Part shown: positions 57,776-64,000 of the stretch, in pieces | Layout of the letters: the number at the start of each line of letters is the position of its first letter | Numbering within the stretch: position 1 is the stretch's first letter | DNA from: Saccharum officinarum | Lineage: Eukaryota; Streptophyta; Magnoliopsida; Poales; Poaceae | Length of the DNA stretch: 64,000 bases | Assembly: GCA_020631735.1 (NCBI GenBank) | Contig: CM036191.1 | Span: forward strand, 42,729,309 to 42,793,308 | Direction of reading: 5' to 3' | Made by a program: the position numbers and the translations under genes | Notes under the pieces: generated by a model | Told to the model about the DNA's origin: nothing | The model's database searches: none | What the model saw: the letters and a program-made list of their open reading frames with translations, nothing else

Positions 57776-58435
57776 ATGCCTCCTCATCCCCGTCTGTCAG
57801 CTGCACAGTACGTTGCCCGTTTCAAACCTCAGGAGCCGTATGAAGATGGTGATCAAGAGCTATCTGATGCTGAATCAAGAGTTGGTGATACACCAATGGA
57901 GGATGTAGTTATGGGGTGGACTACGAAGTTTCATATCATGGTTCCTAAAGCTGATGCTTTCTTCCATGACATGTTGACAAGAACATTGGACAACTACTAC
58001 TACGACTGGGAAGCTACGTTGGAGTATCGTAGTGCAGAGTATAGTCATCCATGGATGGATTCCTATTGGGAAACGGAGTTATGGGTTAAGAAAAGGGATC
58101 CTACCACTAAGGAGCCTAAGGTGGAGTCAAAGTTCATTACCAGAGTGAGCCGGGCAACTGTGGAGATAAGCATGGAGGATGTCGCTTTTAATGCATTTGT
58201 TTACTACCATGGTCTACGCTCGGACAAGACGTTAAAGGGTGCACTCCGGCATTTTCCTTGTTTCTTACATGACAAGGGTATTTGGACCGTGCCGCCTGCA
58301 GATGATTCCTCCTTGACTTTACAAGCTACGGTGGGATTAGCTCGTGAATTGGCTCTCCATGAGGTGGATTTGAAGGATGAGTTGCTGAAGGAAAAAAACT
58401 TAAGGAGCAAGCTTATAAGGAGATTGACCAATTAA
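57776..58435 (+). CDS. Y extra ORF upstream of gag
   Basis: 219 residues from the ATG at 57776. I know no domain name for it. It starts MPPHPRLSAAQYVARF, followed by an acidic stretch, an aromatic middle (DNYYYDWEATLEYR, then HPWMDSYWETELWVKK), and a heptad-like C-terminal helix (ELALHEVDLKDELLKEK). In the A7 run at 58392-58398 the frame appears to have lost one base, because the neighbouring frame continues the helix (QLRAELGHPKIYEKLN) to a stop at 58480. ATAG stands directly before the ATG, as at a 3' splice site. Not Gag, since gag follows separately. Confidence 0.6.
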   Translation: MPPHPRLSAAQYVARFKPQEPYEDGDQELSDAESRVGDTPMEDVVMGWTTKFHIMVPKADAFFHDMLTRTLDNYYYDWEATLEYRSAEYSHPWMDSYWETELWVKKRDPTTKEPKVESKFITRVSRATVEISMEDVAFNAFVYYHGLRSDKTLKGALRHFPCFLHDKGIWTVPPADDSSLTLQATVGLARELALHEVDLKDELLKEKNLRSKLIRRLTN

Positions 58436-58480
58436 GGGCGGAGTTAGGTCATCCCAAGATTTATGAGAAGCTTAATTAGG

Positions 58481-59184
58481 AAATAGGAAAAATCCCTATG
58501 TAATAGGAACAATAGTAGTTGCGAGTTAATTTTAAGTTTGGTTTGTTTTGAGAGTCAGTTTGTGGTGTGAATAATTATGTGATTGATGGATTGTTATTAT
58601 GATAATGTGTGATTTGGATCTTTGTAATGTGTGCTGGAGTTTTGTAGACATGCCTACAAGTTCCATGGTTAAGAATATTAAGTTTGATCAAAATATATTA
58701 GTTGAATATGAGGTTAACTTAGTTCTGTCCTTTGCTGATTTTTGGATCAGTCTGGGATGTTTTAGAAATAACTTAAAATCCGTTCATGAGAAATTCAAGA
58801 AATTTTACTGGGAATAATTAGACTTTTATATCTTTCCAACCCCGCAAGAATCACCTTAATATCTATTATGAGCTAAGAGATATACCTGTTTCAAGTTGGA
58901 GTTACTGCACAGTCTGGAATTTTGAAACAGTTTCGGTTAAGTTCAGTTTTTGGCCAATTTATTGACAGAATCAGAAAAAGTGTTGTGAATAAAAGTTGTA
59001 GATAATTTTGTAAGCTTTCCAACCATGTAAAGATCATCTGAATTGGACGTCTGTAGCTCGAGATATGACAGTTTTACTGAGTTGCTGAAATTGGAGATCG
59101 CCCAGAAAAATCAGATTTTGCTTATCTATTGAATACATCATCTCGGATTGTACTGAATTTCAATTTCTGTGTTTTTGGAAACAG
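58481..59184 (+). other. Y spacer between extra ORF and gag
   Basis: Non-coding, AT-rich. It ends with a T-rich tract TTTCTGTGTTTTTGGAAACAG immediately before the gag ATG, a good 3' splice-site pattern. Similar spacer sequence occurs in X (52020-52190) and resembles 46500-46700. Confidence 0.65.
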
Positions 59185-61533
59185 ATGTCAGGCAGAGGTC
59201 GTGGCAGAGGTCGTGGAGGTGCTAACCTACCCATTACTATGGAGGAACTCATGCAAACTCAGAACCAGATGATGCAGATGTTTATGCAGCACATGCAGAA
59301 CAATCCCGCTGCAGGAGGACCACCGCCTGTGCAAGTGAGGGATAAGCGTGGGGAATTTTTAAAGGGACGCCCTCCAGTGTTTTCTCATGCTGCTGATCCT
59401 TTAGAGGCAGATGATTGGGTGAGGGCAGTGGAGAAACAGCTGAATATAGCCCAATGCAATGATATGGAGAAGGTGTTATATGCATCTGGTCAGTTACAGG
59501 GGACAGCTCAGACTTGGTGGGAGTCGTATCAAGCTGCACGCCCTGACAATGCTCCTCCTATCACTTGGAATGAGTTTGTTAGAGATTTTCGAGCTCGTCA
59601 TATTCCTGAAGGTATAATTGAGCTGAAGCAGGAAGAATTCAGAAACCTTAGGATGGGACAGATGAGCGTTAGTGAATATCATGATAGATTTACCCAGTTG
59701 GCTCGCTATGCTCCTAATGAAGTGAGGGAAGATGCAGACAGACAGCGTCTTTTCTTGAAGGGAATTTATTATGATCTTCGCTTGCAGTTGAAGGGGAACA
59801 ACTATGCTAGTTTTCAAGAGCTGGTAAATAAAGCTATTGTGCTTGATAATGAGCGCAGAGAGATGGACAGGAAGAGGAAAATGAAGGTACAAGGCTCAGG
59901 AAGCAACAACCGTCAGCGCACAAATTCTCAGCATGGTTTTCATCAGAAGTTTCAGGGACCGGTTAGTCAATGGAATCGCAATCCGAATCAGAGGTGGTCC
60001 CAGAATTGGCAAAGTAATCAGTCACAACAGCGTTCATCATATCCACAACGTCAACAGTATCAGCAGACTGGGCAACAGACTCCTCGCACTGGAAATTCTA
60101 ATGTTACCCCCATGAAGAATAGTGCTCCCAGCACGCCTACTAGATGCTTTGTCTGTGGTAAAGAGGGGCATATGTCTTATCATTGTCCTGAGAAGCAGAA
60201 CCAGCAGACTCCTCAGAGCCAGAAGAGCAACCAGAGGCAATCTGGTACTGGAAGGGTGAATCACGTGTCTTCTGATACAGTTCATGATGCACCAGAAGTT
60301 ATGATTGGTACGTTCAATGTACATTCCACTCCTGCAACTGTTCTTTTTGACTCTGGAGCATCTCATACATTCATATCCAACATTTTTGTTAAAATGCATA
60401 GTATACCCATGCTAGCTATGAAAGAACCTCTCTTAGTAAATTCACCTGGAGGTACCATGCAAACCAGTAATCGTTGTCTTCCAATTAGTATGGTATTAAG
60501 GGGGGTAGAGTTTAAGATAACTCCTATAGTGTTGAGGACATCTGGTATTGATGTGATATTGGGTATGGACTGGATGAAGTCAAATCAGGCAGAGATTCAG
60601 TGTCAGCAGAAAGTAGTAGTTGTGACTGCACCTAATGGAGATAAAATCAATGTGGATGTAGCAGTGCAGAAGCAACCAACCGCTGTGGTGAATCAGCTTG
60701 AAGATACTATTAAGGAGAATTCAGTGATTGAGGAATTTCCGGATGTCTTCCCTGATGAATTGCCAGGTATGCCACCTGACCGAGACATTGAATTTCTTAT
60801 TGAATTATTACCTGGAACTGCACCTATAGCCAAACGACCATATAGGATGGGAGTAGATGAATTAGAAGAACTTAAGAAACAAATTAAAGAATTACAAGAT
60901 AAAGGTTTTATTCGACCTAGTTCATCACCTTGGGGAGCACCAGTTATTTTTGTTGATAAGAAAGATGGCGGTCAGAGGATGTGTGTTGATTATCGGTCAC
61001 TAAATGAGGTAACTATCAAGAATAAGTATCCTTTGCCCAGGATTGATGACTTGTTTGATCAGTTGAGAGGTGCTTGTGTGTTCTCTAAGATTGATTTACG
61101 TTCTGGTTATCATCAGTTGAAGATTCGTGCTTCTGATATTCCAAAGACAGCTTTTACTACAAGGTATGGATTGTATGAGTATACTGTTATGTCATTTGGA
61201 TTGACCAATGCACCTGCATACTTTATGTACATGATGAATAAGGTGTTTATGGAATATTTGGATAAGTTTGTGGTAGTGTTTATTGATGATATACTGGTAT
61301 TTTCCAAGACAGAAGTAGAGCATGCTGAACATTTGAGGTTGGTATTGCAGAAGCTTAGAGAGCATAAGTTGTATGCGAAGCGAAGTAAATGTGAGTTTTG
61401 GTTGAAGGAAGTTTCTTTCCTTGGTCATATTGTTTCTAATGGAGGGATATCAGTGGATCCAGGTAAAGTAAGGGATGTATTAAATTGGAACCACCTATTG
61501 ATGTTAGCGAGATTCGTAGTTTCTTGGGATTAG
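59185..61533 (+). CDS. Y gag-pol, first part: Gag, zinc knuckle, protease, reverse transcriptase
   Basis: From ATG 59185 ([12 protein letters not shown]). The Gag core is at about residues 70-200 ([39 protein letters not shown]). A Gln/Ser-rich linker follows, then a CCHC knuckle at residues 321-334 ([14 protein letters not shown]). The protease active site is DSGASH at residue 389. The reverse transcriptase includes [31 protein letters not shown] and [10 protein letters not shown] with catalytic Asp 701-702. The frame is lost by a single-base deletion close to 61487, so the last 14 or so residues are out of frame. The protein would form virus-like particles and copy the element RNA in the cytoplasm. 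Confidence 0.92.
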   Translation: MSGRGRGRGRGGANLPITMEELMQTQNQMMQMFMQHMQNNPAAGGPPPVQVRDKRGEFLKGRPPVFSHAADPLEADDWVRAVEKQLNIAQCNDMEKVLYASGQLQGTAQTWWESYQAARPDNAPPITWNEFVRDFRARHIPEGIIELKQEEFRNLRMGQMSVSEYHDRFTQLARYAPNEVREDADRQRLFLKGIYYDLRLQLKGNNYASFQELVNKAIVLDNERREMDRKRKMKVQGSGSNNRQRTNSQHGFHQKFQGPVSQWNRNPNQRWSQNWQSNQSQQRSSYPQRQQYQQTGQQTPRTGNSNVTPMKNSAPSTPTRCFVCGKEGHMSYHCPEKQNQQTPQSQKSNQRQSGTGRVNHVSSDTVHDAPEVMIGTFNVHSTPATVLFDSGASHTFISNIFVKMHSIPMLAMKEPLLVNSPGGTMQTSNRCLPISMVLRGVEFKITPIVLRTSGIDVILGMDWMKSNQAEIQCQQKVVVVTAPNGDKINVDVAVQKQPTAVVNQLEDTIKENSVIEEFPDVFPDELPGMPPDRDIEFLIELLPGTAPIAKRPYRMGVDELEELKKQIKELQDKGFIRPSSSPWGAPVIFVDKKDGGQRMCVDYRSLNEVTIKNKYPLPRIDDLFDQLRGACVFSKIDLRSGYHQLKIRASDIPKTAFTTRYGLYEYTVMSFGLTNAPAYFMYMMNKVFMEYLDKFVVVFIDDILVFSKTEVEHAEHLRLVLQKLREHKLYAKRSKCEFWLKEVSFLGHIVSNGGISVDPGKVRDVLNWNHLLMLARFVVSWD

Positions 61534-63599
61534 CTGGATATTACAGACGATTCATTGAAGGGTTTTCTAAACTTGCTAAACCTATGACATCTCTATTAGA
61601 GAAGAATGCCAAGTTTGTGTGGTCAGATAAATGTCAAGCTAGTTTTGAGGAATTGAAGAAGAGGTTGACTACAGCGCCTGTTTTGGTTTTGCCAGATTTG
61701 AGTAAGAAGTTTTCTATTTATTGTGATGCTTCTCGTCAAGGTTTGGGATGTGTTCTTATGCAAGAAGGCAGAGTTGTGGCTTATGCATCTAGGCAGTTGA
61801 GAAAGCATGAGTTGAATTATCCTACACATGATTTGGAGTTAGCAGCTGTAGTTCATGCTTTAAAGATTTGGAGACATTATTTGATTGGACATAAGAGTGA
61901 TATATACACTGATCATAAGAGTTTGAAGTATATTTTCACTCAGTCAGATCTGAATTTGAGGCAACGCAGATGGTTAGAATTGATCAAGGATTATGATATT
62001 GAGATACACTATCATCCTGGTAAGGCTAATGTAGTAGCTGATGCTCTTAGTAGGAAAAGCTATGTCAATGAGATACAGACATTGTCTATGACTAGTGAGT
62101 TATGTGCTGAATTTGAATATTTGAATTTGGGAATTGTTACTAATACAATGGAATTAGTGATAGAGCCTACTTTAGAGCAAGAAATCTACAAGGGTCAGTT
62201 GAAGGATGAGAAACTAAAGAAGATAGCGGAAGATATAGTGATTGGTAAGTCACCAGGCTTTCGGATGGATGATAATGGAATTTTGTGGTTTGGAAAGAGG
62301 CTGTGTGTACCTGAGGATCAAACTGTTAGACAAGCAATTCTTCGCGAAGCTCATGAGTCAGCTTATTCTATTCATCCTGGTAGTACTAAGATGTATTTGG
62401 ATCTGAAACAGAAATATTGGTGGGTTGGATTAAAGCGAGATGTGGCTGAGTATGTGGCATTATGTGACACTTGTCAGAGGGTGAAAGCAGAGCATCAGAG
62501 ACCTGCTGGATTGTTGCAACCAATGAAGATTCCTGAATGGAAGTGGAAAGAAGTTGGTATGGACTTTATAGTGGGGTTACCTCGTACTCAGAAAGGTTAT
62601 GACTCTATTTGGGTGATAGTAGATCGATTAACCAAAGTTGCTCATTTTATACCCGTTAAGACTACTTACCGTGGACCAAAATTGGCAGAGTTGTATATGG
62701 AGAGGATAGTATGTTTGCATGGAGTTCCAAAGAAGATTGTATCTGATCGAGGATCGCAGTTTACGTCGCATTTTTGGAAAGCTGTGCATGAATCATTGGG
62801 AACAAAATTGAATTTTAGTACAGCATATCATCCGCAGACAGATGGACAGACTGAAAGGACCAATCAGGTATTAGAGGATATGTTGAGAGCTTGTGCATTG
62901 CAATATGGAACTAGTTGGGATAAGAGTTTGCCTTATGCAGAATTTTCTTACAATAATAGTTATCAACAAAGTCTTAAGATAGCACCGTTTGAAACTTTGT
63001 ATGGACGTAAGTGTAGAACTCCATTGTTTTGGGATCAGACAGGTGAATCTCAGGTGTTTGGTACAGATGTTCTTAGAAACGCAGAAGATCAAGTGCGAGT
63101 GATTCGTGAGAATTTGAGAGTAGCACAGTCTCGTCAGAAGAGTTATGCTGACAATAGAAGAAGAGATTTAGTTTTTGAGGTAGGTGATTATGTCTATTTA
63201 AAGGTGTCACCTATGAAAAGTGTGAAGAGGTTTAACATGAAAGGTAAACTAGCACCAAGGTATGTTGGACCATTTAAAGTTATTACCAGACGTGGGGAAG
63301 TTGCTTATCAATTAGAGTTGCCTGAGAATTTATCGGGAGTACATGATGTGTTCCATGTTTCACAACTTAAGAAGTGTTTACGTGTGCCTGAGGAGCAGAT
63401 ACCTTTAGAAGAATTGACTGTTAAGGAAGATCTTACATATGAAGAGTTTCCGATCAAGATTTTAGAAACTGCTGAGAGAGTTACTCGAAGTCGGGTTATT
63501 AAGATGTGCAAGGTGCAGTGGAATCGATATTCAGAAGCAGAGGCAACTTGGGAAAGAGAGGATGAATTGAGAAAATCATATCCGCAGTTGTTTGAGTAA
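61485..63599 (+). CDS. Y gag-pol, second part: RNase H, integrase, chromodomain-like end
   Basis: Continues gag-pol in the next frame, so it has no own start codon (the first codon here is TTG). It begins [19 protein letters not shown]. RNase H includes [10 protein letters not shown] (Asp about 81) and [11 protein letters not shown]. The integrase zinc finger is [10 protein letters not shown]...CDTCQRV. The integrase core has Asp 360, Asp 421 ([12 protein letters not shown]) and Glu 457 ([10 protein letters not shown]), i.e. D-60-D-35-E. The GPFKV region and a C-terminal chromodomain-like stretch follow ([20 protein letters not shown], about residues 673-692). It cuts and joins cDNA into chromatin in the nucleus; the chromodomain class targets methylated histone. 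Confidence 0.92.
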   Translation: MEPPIDVSEIRSFLGLAGYYRRFIEGFSKLAKPMTSLLEKNAKFVWSDKCQASFEELKKRLTTAPVLVLPDLSKKFSIYCDASRQGLGCVLMQEGRVVAYASRQLRKHELNYPTHDLELAAVVHALKIWRHYLIGHKSDIYTDHKSLKYIFTQSDLNLRQRRWLELIKDYDIEIHYHPGKANVVADALSRKSYVNEIQTLSMTSELCAEFEYLNLGIVTNTMELVIEPTLEQEIYKGQLKDEKLKKIAEDIVIGKSPGFRMDDNGILWFGKRLCVPEDQTVRQAILREAHESAYSIHPGSTKMYLDLKQKYWWVGLKRDVAEYVALCDTCQRVKAEHQRPAGLLQPMKIPEWKWKEVGMDFIVGLPRTQKGYDSIWVIVDRLTKVAHFIPVKTTYRGPKLAELYMERIVCLHGVPKKIVSDRGSQFTSHFWKAVHESLGTKLNFSTAYHPQTDGQTERTNQVLEDMLRACALQYGTSWDKSLPYAEFSYNNSYQQSLKIAPFETLYGRKCRTPLFWDQTGESQVFGTDVLRNAEDQVRVIRENLRVAQSRQKSYADNRRRDLVFEVGDYVYLKVSPMKSVKRFNMKGKLAPRYVGPFKVITRRGEVAYQLELPENLSGVHDVFHVSQLKKCLRVPEEQIPLEELTVKEDLTYEEFPIKILETAERVTRSRVIKMCKVQWNRYSEAEATWEREDELRKSYPQLFE

Positions 63600-63628
63600 G
63601 CAGTTCAATCTCGAGGACGAGATTCTTT

Positions 63629-63640
63629 TAAGGGGGGTAG
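63629..63640 (+). other. Polypurine tract of Y
   Basis: TAAGGGGGGTAG, four bases before the 3' LTR. It is the primer for plus-strand synthesis and is identical in core to that of X. Confidence 0.8.
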
Positions 63641-63644
63641 AATT

Positions 63645-64000
63645 TGTAACACCCAAATTTTAGAGATAATGAATTTTGAAGAAATTAGATAACAATTAGG
63701 GCAAAATTAAAATTTTAAAAAACTATTTTGGTGATGCATTCATGCTGCTGCATTTATTTTATTTTGTGGTGTGGGTTTATTTTATTTTGATGTGAATTTG
63801 AAACTCTATTTGAAAAGGTTTGAAAAGAAACAAAAGAAAAAAAAAGAAGAAAACAACTTACCTTCTTACCTTCTTGGCCCGAAGGCCGTCGGACGGCCTG
63901 CTCTCCCGCGCCTGCCCGCGTGGGCCGTCCAACGCCGTCGCGTCCCGGCCCAGCAGCCGAGCCCAGCAGCCAAGCCAGTTGAGCCAGCCGCGCGCCTCTC
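63645..64000 (+). repeat. 3' LTR of Y, truncated by the window end
   Basis: Starts TGTAACACCCAAATTTTAG and matches 54749-55080 with a few changes, including an insertion of about 14 bases near 63843-63870. The rest lies outside the window. Confidence 0.92.

Larger units (their letters stand above)
54749..64000 (+). mobile_element. Ty3/gypsy chromovirus Y, nearly complete
   Basis: 5' LTR 54749-57586, PBS 57590, extra ORF 57776-58435, spacer, gag-pol 59185-63599, PPT 63629-63640, and 3' LTR from 63645 to the window end. Domain order Gag, zinc knuckle, PR, RT, RNase H, integrase, chromodomain-like marks a chromovirus, probably of the Tekay/Del type by LTR length, PBS and C-terminus. The two LTR starts differ by a few substitutions and indels. 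It is nested in the 3' LTR of X, so it is younger than X. Confidence 0.92.

Overview
The window is nuclear DNA of a grass. The support is a QALGGH-type C2H2 zinc-finger gene, a dirigent-domain gene of the kind found in grass dirigent-jacalin lectins, a two-exon ALP1-like gene, GC-rich coding starts, and nested LTR retrotransposons with TG...CA ends and a PBS matching initiator methionine tRNA. Panicoid (sorghum, sugarcane, Miscanthus) is a guess. Two 100-N scaffold gaps (10477-10576 and 46241-46340) show it is a draft assembly. Nothing prokaryotic is present, and most of the window is transposon-derived.

Layout. (1) 1-10476 is a near-identical copy of 15064-25547. Both carry a small TIR-type element with ATGTTGCA repeats, and a minus-strand PIF/Harbinger transposon whose transposase is split by a solo LTR with a perfect 5-bp target duplication (CGAAG). 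The first copy stops at a gap inside a 114-bp tandem repeat. The second continues through the Harbinger ORF1 to about 28.2 kb. (2) Between them, 10577-15063 holds an intact intronless C2H2 zinc-finger gene with TATA and G-boxes, a second ATGTTGCA element carrying a RING-H2 gene fragment, and an old internal tandem duplication. (3) At 28.5-29.0 kb three 172-bp repeats, each with an inverted repeat and two of them with a G-box, precede an ALP1-like domesticated Harbinger transposase gene (exons 29670-29781 and 31159-32195) whose third catalytic position is Pro. (4) 33.06-38 kb is a dead minus-strand L1-type LINE split by a 2,015-bp solo LTR (TSD GCTGC). (5) 38-46 kb holds more ATGTTGCA elements, a tRNA-like retroposon candidate, a Stowaway MITE, and a dirigent gene (two exons, 41788-43233) with one frameshift. 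(6) From 46736 on there are two nested Ty3/gypsy elements. The outer one (here X) has 3.2-kb LTRs and no RT or integrase, but two copies of a retropepsin-like module with a degenerate active site. The inner one (here Y) sits in X's 3' LTR, starts at 54749 and runs off the window. It is a chromovirus with an extra ORF, Gag, PR, RT, RNase H, integrase and chromodomain-like C-terminus, broken by one frameshift.

How the parts relate. X and Y share LTR blocks, PBS, PPT and an intergenic spacer, so X looks like a non-autonomous partner that could be mobilised by Y-type proteins. The solo LTRs in the Harbinger copies belong to the Y family. The Harbinger relic and the ALP1-like gene belong to one transposase superfamily in two states, decayed mobile element and host gene. 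Likely functional host genes are only the C2H2 gene and the ALP1-like gene. The dirigent gene is probably a pseudogene or carries a sequence error.
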